A stretch of DNA of 64,000 nt from Antedon mediterranea. Lineage: Eukaryota; Echinodermata; Crinoidea; Comatulida; Antedonidae. Made by a program: the position numbers and the translations under genes. Under the pieces are notes generated by a model. That model ran no database searches and was not told the DNA's origin. It was given only the letters and a program-made list of their open reading frames with translations. The stretch spans positions 5,704,001 to 5,768,000 of the forward strand of contig NC_092679.1 of NCBI RefSeq assembly GCF_964355755.1, read 5' to 3'. Shown piece by piece: positions 38,001 to 51,900 of this stretch (the first letter of the stretch is position 1; each line of letters starts with the position of its first letter).

Positions 38001-38199
38001 ATCGCTTTACATAGTTAAGATTGTATAATGGGTACAGTAATACCATCAAAATGGACTTTTTCCACATTCATAATTTGTATTATAGGTGATATTCTGATTT
38101 TTAATAGGGTTATTTGAATGTTGGCGGCCATCTTGAATTTGGTCCTTTAAATTTCTTTTGAAAAAATGGCAACATATTTTTTTTCATTCCTTATATTAT
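35093..38199. mobile_element. 3.1 kb inverted-repeat unit carrying decayed coding-like DNA
   Basis: AAATATGTTGCCATTTTTTT at the left and its inverse at the right, with CCAAGATGGCCGCCA motifs in both arms and repeated at 35310-35470 and 37965-37995. Between the arms, the minus strand of 35640-36680 holds short open stretches with cysteine spacing like an immunoglobulin fold (see next entry). Confidence 0.6.
35640..36680 (-). pseudogene. Decayed minus-strand coding-like fragments, possibly Ig-type
   Basis: Broken minus-strand frames include VEASAFVETELVLPCNQ (near 36460), EEWCNSHKGVCWPCHDE (near 36030) and ISLKDFGRVSCHLTEEVYEM (near 35660). The last resembles the D-x-G-x-x-x-C end of an Ig domain. 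Stops and frame changes separate the pieces, and splice borders were not found. It may be a host gene fragment carried in the surrounding inverted-repeat unit, or an old pseudogene. Confidence 0.3.
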
Positions 38200-38945
38200 C
38201 AAGATATGAAATAAAGTCAAAGTTTGCTTTTAACAAAAAATATACACGACATTCATATAAACGACATACCAGCCTACACTAAAAGGTGCTTCCAAGTAAT
38301 AACATACACGAATAAATAAAATTACAGTATAGTCATTTTAAATAACTTTTACAGTATATTTATTAATTTATTTTTATTTTTTTTATTACCAATGTTTAGA
38401 TTATTGATTTATTATCCGTGGATCCCAATAATAAGCCTTTTTTATTTTTGGGCTATCCTGACATCGAAAAATCGTTTATTTTTTAAATATTTATTTACAG
38501 TCATCTCTTAATTCTATTATACTCGACCAAAACAACAACATGCGTTGTATTTGTGCCGCCTGCCCTCTTTTATTCTATACTAAAAAGAGGGCGCAGTTTA
38601 GGCACCTTACCACACACAGCAGTGTAAAGTGTTTGATTTGCCATAACAACACACTTTACCCGAGTTAAGTTTTAAAATACTTCAAATTATGGTTTTTTAT
38701 AAGATTGGTATCATACAAAGTAAGTAGTGATTCTGTAGAAATATTGCTATTCAGCTAATTAGTCTTCGTGGGGGTGTCGGTAAGCCCACCAATTATATAT
38801 ATACAGCAATACAATAGATACGTATGCCTGCCACCGATTTGTACAAACGGAGTAAGTAAACTTACTTTACTCTGTTTGACTTACTCAGAGTAAGTCAAAA
38901 AGACAATCAAATCAAATTGTTTGAGGTGATGGCCTTGTTAAACTT
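38200..38945. other. Intergenic, no gene seen
   Basis: AT-rich. A small hairpin (GTAAGTAAACTTAC and AGAGTAAGTCAAA repeats) lies at 38850-38900. Confidence 0.4.
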
Positions 38946-39388
38946 ACAACCGCTAATGTAGAAAACGCCAGCTAATGTTGAAACAACGTTAATGTAGAAC
39001 AATCCACCGCTAATTTAGTAAAACCTCCAGCTTATGTAGAAACATCAACAGCTTGGTAAATAAAAATCAACACCAGCTAATGAATGTAGAAACGGTTAAC
39101 TTTGAAGTAACGAAAATTGCCTCCCAGCTTATGTAGTTACTATATATCGCCAGCTAATGTAGAAAATTTTATATATATTTTACAAAAATTTCTAAATCAT
39201 GTGCAAATTGCATCGATCTATACTTAGCTATCAGTATTTCCACCTCTTGTAAGCAACCAACTTTCTAAAACGACCAAACATCGTAAGCAACCATCTAAGG
39301 GACCGCTTCTCATAATCGACCCCCTCTTGTAAGGGATCACCTCTTCTCACAAAGGACCGCTTCGCATAATCGACCACCTCTCGTAAGC
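38946..39388. mobile_element. Truncated copy of the fold-back element
   Basis: Colinear with 15386-15850 (ACCGCTAATGTAGAAAACGC at its start), with small deletions. Only one arm is present. Confidence 0.85.
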
Positions 39389-39908
39389 GTTTCAATAAAA
39401 AATAACTTTTGGTTTTTAATCTATATGGGCAATCATTAAAATTTATGAAATCACTCGTAAGTCATGTTACGCAAAAATAAATGCTGCACAATTTCATATA
39501 AATGTCCATATGTTGACAAAGTTATGAAATGTTGTGCTAACACATTTTAGAGATACGTGAGCCACAAAAAAGTGACAAAAAGAAAGAAGAAAAACATAGA
39601 AAAAGAAACAGGACGATTACAAGGGCTTATCTGCCGATTGTGTATAACCAATAAAAAAGATAAATGAAAAATTTTAATATTATTGAAGTAAAATTTTACA
39701 CTATTTATAATGAAATGAAAATCTACTACTTTTTAATGTTTTTTTTTACAGTGATTGAGATGCAATATATCAAATCAAAATGAACTGATTTTGATTTTTT
39801 TAAGGGTGATTTACATCACAAAGATTCCACAAGAAAACAAGAAAAGTTGCTGATAAATTCTTGATATAAATATTAATTAACTATATACAGCATATTTATT
39901 AAACAAAA
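39389..39908. promoter_or_regulatory. Upstream region of the two-pore-channel gene
   Basis: AT-rich. A possible acceptor (TATACAG at about 39890) just before the start codon suggests a non-coding first exon further upstream, perhaps in the A/G-rich stretch at 39560-39640. No core promoter motif was recognised. Confidence 0.3.
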
Positions 39909-42900
39909 ATGGAGTGCGAGGAAAGGGACGATCAAGAAGAGAATAATGCCCTTATAAGGGAGTATACAAACTGTATCCTTCAAATGGATAAAGAAGTAGA
40001 GGAGGCAGAAGAAAATGTTGAAGTTAGAAAGGATGTTAATACTGATGAAGTTAAAGATGCACAAAATACTTTAAAACTTGTTAATGATGTAAAGGAAACT
40101 TTGGTTGTAAATAAACCATCTCTTAAAACTTCTAAAGAAGACAAATTTAATCCTATTTTAACTCCTGTTGAGATTGTACCAAAAGACAGTCAGTCATCTA
40201 AATTAACGGACGTTAGTGAAAGAAATAACATTGAAGTTGCTTCTGATTTGCAAAATGATTTCCAAAAACAGAGTAAAAGTTTAGTTAGTTCTGAAGTCAT
40301 TAATGGTGATATGGAGAAAGAAATTGTGCCAGTAAACAATTGTGAAAAAAATAACGTTAATAATCCGGAATCAATCAGTCCGAAAAGACCTAGGAAGTCA
40401 CGAAAAAGTGCCATAATAGCACCAAATATTCCAATGCTTGTAAAAGAGAAAAGTGGAGATTATTTTGTTAAAGAGAATGTTACTAGAGAGCTTCCTAGGG
40501 TCGATACGAATTCAGATTTTACTTACGAGTCTTTGAACGGATCGCAGAGCGAGTTGATACAAGAAGTGATTGAGATCGAACCTCCAGTTTCGATACGTGC
40601 GTTTAAGGAAAGACCTTCCCACGAAAATTTTATTTTATATGGACTACTTACTCCAGCTCTATGTCTTGTTCCTGGAATTGATGGGGTGAGTTCTTTGCAT
40701 TGTAATAAATCTTAATTCTTCTTAAATATGAATTTAATCAGATGTCTTTTTATGAATGTTTTTAATCTATTGCTGTAAAAAAAACAGGTGCTTCATATTT
40801 GATAAGCTTTTTATCCTGTTTAAATATGTTTTTAAATAAATAAATAAATGATTATATTTAGTTGTATAAACAATTTTACAGCATGTTGGAAAATTATACT
40901 TATTTATAAATTCCTAAATCATAGAATTTAAAAAGAAAAAATAACATGTTAACAACAATGCATTAGAATTTGTTCAAAACCAAAGTTAAGAAAGGTCTTA
41001 AAATGGTACTTATCTGCAAAAGATAATATTGATCATTCCAACACTAACGTCACTGGCTACTTGTACTTTGAACGTCCATTTTGAACTTTTACTTCATTGT
41101 TTATTGCAACTTATTTTAATTTTGTTTACATGGCCTGATCATCAGTTCTAGATTTATTATTTTATTGACATTCCATGAATATTTGATTATATTATAAATG
41201 TTGTGTTAATTCAATAACAGATCTGGATTTTATTGCTAATATTTGTACATGTTTCTAATGTTGATTAAACCTATTGTTAATACATACTGTAATATTTTTA
41301 CATATTTTTACATTTCACTATTTTTTCACATATATATATATATAATATTTTTACAATATTTTTTACATTTCTGATGTTTCTACATATTGTTACATTTCAC
41401 TATTTTGTCACATTTATATTATTTTTACAATATTTTTACATTTCTGATATTTCTACATATTTTTAAATTTCTATTTTTTTAAACATATTTTCACATTTCT
41501 ACATATTTTTTTCATGTTTTTACATTTCTAATATTTCTACATATTTTTACATTTCTAATATTTTTACATTTTCACATTCTAAGATTTCCTACACATTTTT
41601 ACATTTCTAATATTTTTACATTTTCACATTCTAAGATTTCCTACATATTTTTACATTTCTAATATTTTTACATTTTCACTTTCTAAGATTTCCTACATAT
41701 TTTTACATTTCTAATATTTTTACATTTTCACATTCTAAGATTTCCTACACATTTTTACATTTCTAGTATTTTTTTGTATTTTCACATTCTAATATTCTAT
41801 TAAACATTTTCTAACATTTTTACATTTTCAAATATTTTTATTATATTTTAAAAATTATTTTAAAAACCAGCATGATGCATTGACTAAAAGCTTTACAGAA
41901 TTACATGGCGAGAATCGTGAATTGAAATTAGCGGCAGCACACATTGAAGATGCCCTCAGTGGAAGGGGAAAATATGGCAAGGCATGGTCGTATTTCAAAG
42001 ATAAATTTGGACGATGGTAAAGTATAAAATACTTTATAATTAATGGCTGGTTTTCCGCCGTCAATTTTGAAAATAGATATTTAATTATTTTTTACTTTGG
42101 CATTCAGTTTTGTATTTGTTTATTATTTAGTCCTGCAATTTCTTAAATGAAAAATTGTAAATGTAATCAGAGTCTGTGGTTTGAATTGAATCCTCGGAGA
42201 TCAACCTGTAAGTTGTTTTCTCTACACCTTAAGGACTCTTGATCGACTTTAGTCATCAAGTACAGTATATTAAAGAATAGGGTGTTCTAGTCTCGTAATG
42301 GCCCACTTGCCCGGCACAAATACATCTTCATACATCTGTGACAATGAGAATAATACAAAAATAATAATTCAATTCATCTTTTAATGGTTTAATTCATATA
42401 AAAATACGCTCAATTCTCCACCACAAGTAGACTTGCTCCAAGTCTGTATTTATTGTCTTTTTTATGTCATTCCACACGTCGTCGTTTTGATTTTTATCCA
42501 CACTCATATAATACACGTATGAAACGCCATATGTGCAAAAATATTTATATTTTTACTAATATTAAGACGAAAACTCTGTCTGGAGCTCAGACTACACCAC
42601 AAGGTAATGAAGGCACTTTTGGACAGTTTTGGACATAATTACGACGGACGTACAGATGACATACTTGATTCTTTGTCTCTAATTGACTTGATTATTAATT
42701 TACAGGTGCTTTACGATGATAGAGAGTAGTTGGTTTAATCGTCTGGTTTTGTTTATGACTGTAGTTCATCTAATATTAACATTTTTAGAACCACCAGGAG
42801 ATGTGTAAGTAGTTACAGTAATAAAGATTGTCCGTAATACAAGTATTTTGAGATTTAGGCTGTAGACCAAGTTGTGCTTTAATGTATTGTAGGCCTTCGG

Positions 42901-45900
42901 TAAACATAAGCAGATTCCAGGGGGAAGTGGCTCTTGTTCAACCCATTTACGATATTTTTATGCCCGGGCCTCCTATCCGCTATTTAAAAATCCGAGATCC
43001 TTCACTGACAAAGGTAAATGTTTCTGCATTGATGATTGAAATAAATTATTATTCAATGGCTTCGCTTCCCATATAATCTCTAATGGTTCTAAACACAGGT
43101 AAATACTTAAATTACTAATGAATATTGTAAAATCAATACTTCTAGCTGTCAGTATGTACAAACACCTGCAAATCTAATAATGTACAATCTTCTACTGTAA
43201 TTGCTGACCCTCTGTGTGTGTGACCTATTCAATAAGTGCAATCAGAAGTACAAACAATAGATAGATCTTGATGTTTATTAAAGACGTATTGTCCTCCTGA
43301 AAAATTAATTCTTAAACATTTTTCTGTTCAATATGCCATTTTAATGTCACCAAATAATTATCCACTTTGACAAAAAATTGGATCGAAAAAAAAAATATTT
43401 ACCTAAAAAAATGTAATTTAAAACAAAAAATAGTCAAATTGGCTTCCAGTTTAACCATTTATTTTGTAATTTTATAAGTGAAAACATTAATTTTTTTTCT
43501 ACAGAAATGATTTACTTTAATAAAGCTACAAAATAATCTATTCAAAGTCTGATTATATTAATCTTTATCACGCTGCTGCTCTAGCCCGCTACGTCACACG
43601 AGATGACTCATTTATTAGATGAAATCAAGCAGCAGTTATAGTACTACACTTTGACATTTTTGTTAAAATTGAAACTCGACTATAATTTATAGGTACCAAC
43701 TGTATTTCTGATATTTATGAGTCCCATGACAATACTGTATTTGGCTGTCAGATAATCATTGAATTATTATCAAAACAGTCCATGAAGTATCTTAAGGCGT
43801 GATGAAGTGACCTCCAGACTTGACCTTAGCAGTAAAATAAACTAAATTGAGTCTGTTTCATATCAAAGTTATTCACTTCTGTAACAAAATTCACATTATA
43901 AAAAGAGAAAAGAAAAATATTTTTCAGAGAGACAATATATCTTTAAAACTGTTATGTCAATAAGCGAGCAGCGTTTTTTGTAAGAAATATTTCTTGTTTT
44001 ATCATGTTTTTTGGGGGACAATAAATCTTTAATAAATTATAACTGAAAACACAACTTTGCAATCAGAAACACAAATAATAGGTAAATCTCTGTAGTTATT
44101 AATACATTATCATTTAAAATATTATTATCTTATCATTTTTTTTATATTGTAAATATTGTTTGCCATTTTAGGTGGCAATGAGCAAGCTTTGATTATTAAA
44201 ATTTAAGAGAAAAAGTAAAGTTTGTGATATTTGTTTTGGATATATTTTATATACTGTCACTCTTACTATAAACACTATTTCTGCTCAGAATTTATCAAAC
44301 TCAAACTTCAAACAACGCTTTTGGATCAGTGGTAAACGCTTATAAAACGGTGCATTCTAATATTAACAGTTACACAAATAAATTAAATCAAAACTATAAA
44401 AAAATGTAAGTTAATAAACAAATAAATAACAAGGCCATGTACAAGGCTGCAGTCGCGTACTCAAATTTAAATTAGTGTTTACCGACCATCAGACCGAGCA
44501 TCCAACCAATTGACTGACATAGTCAATACATATGTATACAAATGTAGATAAAACTGAATAAATAAACAAATAATTTTAAAATTATTAATTACTCAATTGT
44601 TCTGTAACCATTTTATTTATTACAGCACATATATCGTAGCAGTGTTTGTGCTTACCCCCATCTGTCTGTTAGTATATGCACTGGATGTATTCGTTCGAAT
44701 TAAATTTCTATCATGGAGAATATTTTGGACTTTGGATGAAAATAAATGGACAAGGTAAATACCAACTCATAATTAAATTTTCTTTTCATTGTTATCTTAT
44801 AGAGTATCACGATGCTGACGTCATAACGGTAGGTGGCACTGCGTGGTTGCTAGCCCAACCAAAAATGCGTTCAACCTGCCTGAGTGACTCTCAGGTCACC
44901 AATGATTTGGAATAGGCTTATTGAAGTAGTCATTTTAAAACTTAATCATTTTCAATAAAAACAAACTAAAATTTCAAAAGATCACTAAATATTTGTTTTT
45001 GATAATCTATTTATTCTTCAACTACAGTTTAAGTTTAAAAAAATCAAGCTAAGATACATAATTTGATAGAAATACAGATCTTTACTGTTTATCAACATAG
45101 TAGCGATGAACGCATTTTTTGGTTGACTAGCAACCATGCAGCGCCCTCTATCATTATGACGTCACACCGTGATACTCTATGCATGAGGAATTTATTCCAC
45201 TCATAAAAATAAAGAGCCACCACGTATTTGACATTTAATGATGTTATATCAAATATTAGCTCTAGTCACCAGCTGCGTATACTAATTTAGAGTAAGACTT
45301 TAAGAACCATGTCATATTATTGTGCTGCAGTTGTTTACTCTTTAACATGTTAATGCATATAAGCTTTTCTTTGATACAATATTGTTTACTGCAGTAACTG
45401 CCTCACAAACGTCTACTGAAACAAACTAAAATCATCACAATGTAGCTACTGCAGTAACTCCAGTACATGCAATAATTTTGATAAGATATCCCTTAAATGA
45501 TGCTAAGTGCTCAGTGTACACTGTTGTCAGAGATATTAATTTCCACAATTTTGTTGCAAACAGTTCAAAGTCAACCTGCTTAAATTTTGCATTTTGCAAC
45601 GATTGGTTTCGTATCAGTGGGCATTTCTGACCCCAGCAGAGTTTAATGATTAACATGGACAATAGATTTCATTGTTGACAGTTATCTACATACGTTCTGG
45701 TGTCTATTTCAAAACCTGTGTAGCATGACATTGTAAAACCAATAATAGATTTTTCCTCTTAAATTTGTAATGGATTTTTTAAAACATGATACAATACACA
45801 TTTATTTTGTTGCAAATTTTTATTTTGACATTAACCCTTCTATAAGCCTGTTTGTCATTTAGATAAATTTGTTCGCACAAATCATAAGTGGTGTTTTACA

Positions 45901-48900
45901 TGTACATACATATTCAACCAATCAGAGCTCAGAAATGTTTGATACACATGAATACATTCACTTACATGCTTAATATCTCTTATGTCATTACTTCTCTAGT
46001 ACTTTATTGCTGAATATTAATTAGCTTTTCATTTATTGTGTTAGCTTTAGCTTACTCTTAAAAGCATCTTTTCTTTTTGAAGTGCTCTGTTCAAGCACCT
46101 ACTTTAATGAAGCATTAATATATTAATACAGGCACATTCATATAAAATAATACCAGGACTTAATTATTATAAGTTTAGTAAGATAAAGAGAAACCATTTA
46201 CAGAAATAATATCATGATTAGTGGAAGCTTGATCAATGGTGAATGTGAACCTACAAGAGTGGCTTATCATGATCAGTAAGATTAAGAGAAACCGTTCACA
46301 TAGAAATAATATCATGATTAGTGGAAGCTTGATCAATGGTGAATGTGAACCTACAAGAGTGGCTGATCATGATCAGTAAGATTAAGAGAAACCGTTCACA
46401 TAGAAATAATATCATGATTAGTGGAAGCTTGATCAATGGTGAATGTGAACCTACAAGAGTGGCTGATCATGATCAGTAAGATTAAGAGAAACCGTTCACA
46501 TAGAAATAATATCATGATTAGTGGAAGCTTGATCAATGGTGAATGTGAACCTACAAGAGTGGCTGATCATGATCAGTAAGATTAAGAGAAACCGTTCACA
46601 TAGAAATAATATCATGATTAGTGGAAGCTTGATCAATGGTGAATGTGAACCAACAAGAGTGGCTGATCATGATCAGTAAGATTAAGAGAAACCGTTCACA
46701 TAGAAATAATATCATGATTAGTGGAAGCTTGATCAATGGTGAATGTGAACCTACAAGAGTGGCTGATCATGATCAGTAAGATTAAGAGAAACCGTTCACA
46801 TAGAAATAATATCATGATTAGTGGAAGCTTGATCAATGGTGAATGTGAACCAACAAGAGTGGCTGATCATGATCAGTAAGATTAAGAGAAACCGTTCACA
46901 TAGAAATAATATCATGATTAGTGGAAGCTTGATCAATGGTGAATGTGAACCTACAAGAGTGGCTGATCATGATCAGTAAGCATGATCAATGGTGAATGTG
47001 AACCTACAAGAGTGGCTGATCATGATCAGTAAGCATGATCAATGGTGAATGTAAACCTACAAGAGTGGCTGATCATGATCAGTAAGCATGATCAATGGTG
47101 AATGTGAACCTACAAGAGTGGCTGATCATGATCAGTAAGCATGATCAATGGTGAATGTGCTGATAATTATAACATTTTAGTTAAACATTGTTTTTATTAT
47201 CTTTCAGAGTGGAGTTTGTATTTGTTTTTCTTTACACCATAGATTTTATTATGTTAATATTGGATTCAGCATTATCAATAGTGAGTTTTTAATTAATTTG
47301 AATCTGCAATCATTGTCATACTATTAGCCACGAGCTTAAGAAACTCAAAAGAAAAATTTATATTCTAATCTTTCATTATTTTTATTAGCGTATTGTTCAA
47401 CCTTTTCGATGTCTTCGTGCAGCAGTAATACTTTGTAAATCCAGAAATGTTGGTCATATCTACGATGTTGTAACATCAATTGTTTTAAAATTAGGGAAGG
47501 TTAGTGTGTTTTATCTCAATTTTTCAACTTTGTTGGGGTCGCCGGGGTAGTATATTGTGATGTTTGTGGTTTGAAATCTATGTTTGTCTCATTACATAGC
47601 TCTCATAACGTGGCTTAGTCAATAACGCATGCCAAAGTCGTGTCTGGTCGGGTTTCACAATGCATTTGAATTAGGATGACTATAACGAGGCATTTAATAA
47701 AAAGGCAAATTGCCTTAAAATGTAAATGTGACATGTTTCGAGAAACTATTCTCATCATCAGAACAGTAAACAACGCCTAGAGTGCTTATATACCAATAGG
47801 ACATATTGTATGTAAATAAGTAAGTAATTAGCATAATAAAACAAGGAATGTTGAATTGTTTATCAAAATTTGGGAATACTTTTTGGGTTTTTAGCATCTC
47901 TCAAATGCTAGTCATGTCTAGCCCATCAACACAATATAACCAAGGAAATCTAACAACAGGATACTGAGCTTTGGAGATAAAAGGGTTTATCTGTGGCTGC
48001 AACAGTTCCACGCTCCTTAACAGACACTGCACACCGCAGAGAATACATAATATGTAATTAGTACAGAATTGTTAGTATTTGTCACAGCCAGACATAAAAT
48101 CAAAGGACTGTTAAAAGTTGGCAAAGCTAGCTCTGGCAACTCAGTGTCCTGTTGTTAAATTGCCTGGATATAATTTAGACAAGGATGGCGATTTGATGTA
48201 TCAAAATATGATGTTAGAAAGATATTATTGTAGTCATTGTAAATTATACATAAACAATACGGCCATACTGCGTTGAAACACCGGTTCTTGTCAGATCACC
48301 GAAATTAAGCAACGTTGGGCCCGGTTGGATTCTGGATAAGAGACTATCTAGAAATAGCGGCGGGTGCTGTATATAGAGGGTCAAGTTAGGAGCGTCCATA
48401 TTCATATACACACGGCCCTGGATAAGCTAATGTAGTGTATAGTCAAGCTAGAAATACCATGACTTCGGCTTACCTCAGTGAACTAATCGTAACACCACCA
48501 CAATAGTGGATTCAATTAGAAGAAGACTGTAAATTGATTGTGTCTTATCTTGTGTAGGTGTTTTTCATTATTTTTGCATTCATCATGCTGTTTTCCGCAG
48601 TGGGCGTTCACTTGTTTATGGAGGATTACCAAAGGATACCCATGGACTACAATTGTACAGATAATTATACCACCACCGAGACTAGTGTTTATTTTGGGTA
48701 AAATGTTTTGAAAATTACAAATTTTTTTATTTCATATTCACATCTTAAAATGACGATTTTCTTATATTTGTTTTTGACTTGTGTATATTTCAAATAAATT
48801 TGAAAGTTGTTCTCAACGTTTATAGAAGAACTACTTGAGTTTTTGTTACATCTTTACTCTCTAAAGCCTTGTCTACACTATCAAACTTTATGTGTCAAAA

Positions 48901-51900
48901 AAGTTTGATGTGCCTATATATGGTAGTGCTATGCTTAAATATGGTAGTGATATGACATCATCATGTCCATATATGGGCACATCACATTTTTTTGACACAT
49001 AAAGTTTGAAAGTGTAGACAAAGCTTAACATACTGTATGGAGTGAAACGATTAATCGGTGGCAGAAGCTTTATTCCTCTTTTACCACACTTTGACACAAT
49101 AATAATAATAAATCTTAATTGTTGTTTGAAATTAATAAAAATATTATGTTGAATTTTTGCTTTTCATTTCAGTGCTTTCAATAATATTGGCGTCTCTTTT
49201 TTAAGAATGTTTGTTTTGCTTTCAACTGAAAATTACCCAGTAAGTATTATACAGATATTGACTGCTTAGAGGTTAAATATAAGATTTCAACCAATCGCGT
49301 TCGCGTATTTATATAGGCTATGTAATATAATACTGTAGTGTGTTATTCCCTTTCTGTATGTATCCTGCAATACACAAAAGTAACAGATTTTATTTCAATC
49401 TATTTTTCGTCTTTTTCTGTATTTCAGGAAATAATGATTCCAGCGTATATTCCCAATCCATTTAGTTTTTTCTACTTTGGTATATATTTGTTTGTTGGTG
49501 TTTTCTTCCTCACCGCAATCTTGCTAGCTATTATTGTGGATAGTTATTGGTAAGCTAAAAACATTCTACATTTTCTTTCAAATGAGTTTTTTGTTATATG
49601 CTACGTGCTAGTACTGTACTCAGGCTCCTTCTGGCCTTAACCCCTCTCCCACTCAACTGTGGTTTTAAAATATAGTTTAAGATCTTCGCAATACAATTTT
49701 GGTCATTTTGATTTTTACCCAAAAAGCCAGTATGTTCTTATTATGACCGATTCTGATTGATGAATAAAACTAAACCAAGGCTGTTTAAAGCACCTTGGTT
49801 GGTGCTATCATTGATCAAGGGGCTTCTCTCATCCAGTGCCCACCTTAGTCACCAAATGTACAAATCCAATATAGTTCACTAACAATATTTGACATGAAAT
49901 CTGTGTCTGTAGGGAATTTGCCAAAAAAGATGTTAAAAAGGAAAGGTCTCGAGAAAGAGCAGAGTTAGCCAAGGCATGGAATCTCCTTGATCCTTTGGGA
50001 AGTGGTCGTCTGGACGTCGATGACAGCAGGTTTCTGAAACTTTTCAATATGCTCCGGCCAAAGGTACGGTCTGCTTGAATTCCCTCCTTTGGTTGGTCGA
50101 TCACAGTGGCATACATCAATATTATATCTGCTTGAATTAGTATCTATAAATACCTAGTGCTTTCAGAATCTTGACATCATTTGAACAGGATGTTAGTGGA
50201 AACTACTGTTGTTATAATATGTAAATTTGGATTTGTTTATAAAAAAATATAATTCTTGTGAGTATTGGAGTCAGGAATGATAGAATAAACTGTCTCTCTC
50301 AAATGAATTTTGCCAATCAGAAACTGTTTAGTATATTTTGCTAAATAATATTATTTCGTTATGATTTTAATTTTTTCAGAACACAGAACAAATGAATCTT
50401 CAGTTAATAAATTATTTAGATAGTAATGGCGATCAAGAGATTGATTCTTTTGAGTGGACAATAAGACTTTCTGAAGCTCTTAGCTTTGAGTTTGAAGAGA
50501 CAAAGAATGATGACATTGTGAGTATTGATTAATGAGCTTCTATAGATTGGCTAGAGGGCAAACTCCAATATTGATATTGCACAATATACTCTCAATATGG
50601 CTCTGACACCTTGCAATGATTTTTAAGTGACACTTTTAACATTTTGAACGGCGTTTGTAATGGCATGTGCTTCAGGGTGTTGGACACTGAATTATGGGGT
50701 CGTGGTTCGAATCCAACTCTCGTCGCATTGCTTGTATCCTTAGGCAAGGCACTTTACTTACATTTGCCTCGCCCCACCCAGGTGTATTAAATGGGTACCC
50801 GGTTAGATCAAGACACAACTTTGCCCTGATTACTAGCTGCATTATGGGAGTATGTTTCCAAATTGGGGTAATAATGCTTGTAAAGCGCCTTTGAGCATGA
50901 TTACTCATGAAAAAAGCGCTATATAAATGTGGTATTATTATTATTATTATATATTATTATTAGTTATCCGCTTAGTAGCGGATAACTCCTTGTAATCGTC
51001 CTGTTTCATCAAATTTATTGGTTATCCGCAACTTAGTAGCAGGATAACCCATGTGATTGTAAATATCTTTTTTTTTCATCATCATCTTCTTTGTTCTTCT
51101 TTCTTTCCCTGATTTTTGTGAGCAGCATATCCCCTATAGCTTATGAATATAACTTTTGTATAACTTTGTCATTATATGGGCATTTACCTGAAGTTGTGCA
51201 CCTCCATATTTTGAATGACGTCAGAGTTGCGCAACGTGACTTACGCGCGATTTTATGAATTTCAATGATTGATCATAGGATAAAAAATAAAAGTCATTTT
51301 GAATTGACACTTAGTGAAAATTTAAGTTATATCAAGGTCAAACTTTCTATGGATTAAAAATGGCATGTTTTACAAGAAGTTACGCGCGCACGCGCATTTA
51401 AAGTTTCAAAATGCGCAAAATAAATTTCTAATCAACTTTCTACGCTGATCATGACATTTTAAGCATGTCAAAAATTTCTTGAATTATGATTTTACAGCCT
51501 TTCTTAGTCATTTTAAAAAAGATTTACATCATTTCAAATTAAAATGACTTCATACGAGCACGTTGATTTAGACCATTTGCGCGCGTTTTAGTTGAAAAAG
51601 TTACAAATATTGTCAAAATAATGCCAATTTTGAATCTATTATAGCTCCTCAGGATCATCCACGACACCCAATTTTTTTAATTTAATATGTAAGCAGATAT
51701 GTTGTAGATATGAATTCATGCAGAATCTTTACCTCTCGGATGTTATGACGGCATCGTATGGCCACACGAATGTAAAATATAGGATTTTTTACTCTTTCGT
51801 TATTGCTCATCACATTAAATAGAGCGCATCTCACTTTTACGTGCCCAAAATTCTTCAAATTTGTTTTAATGTAATTATTTAGATAATTATCTTCTAAAAT

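Noticed and set aside
50672-50908. 66-78 codon frames on both strands
   Set aside because: Fall within the tRNA-derived SINE.
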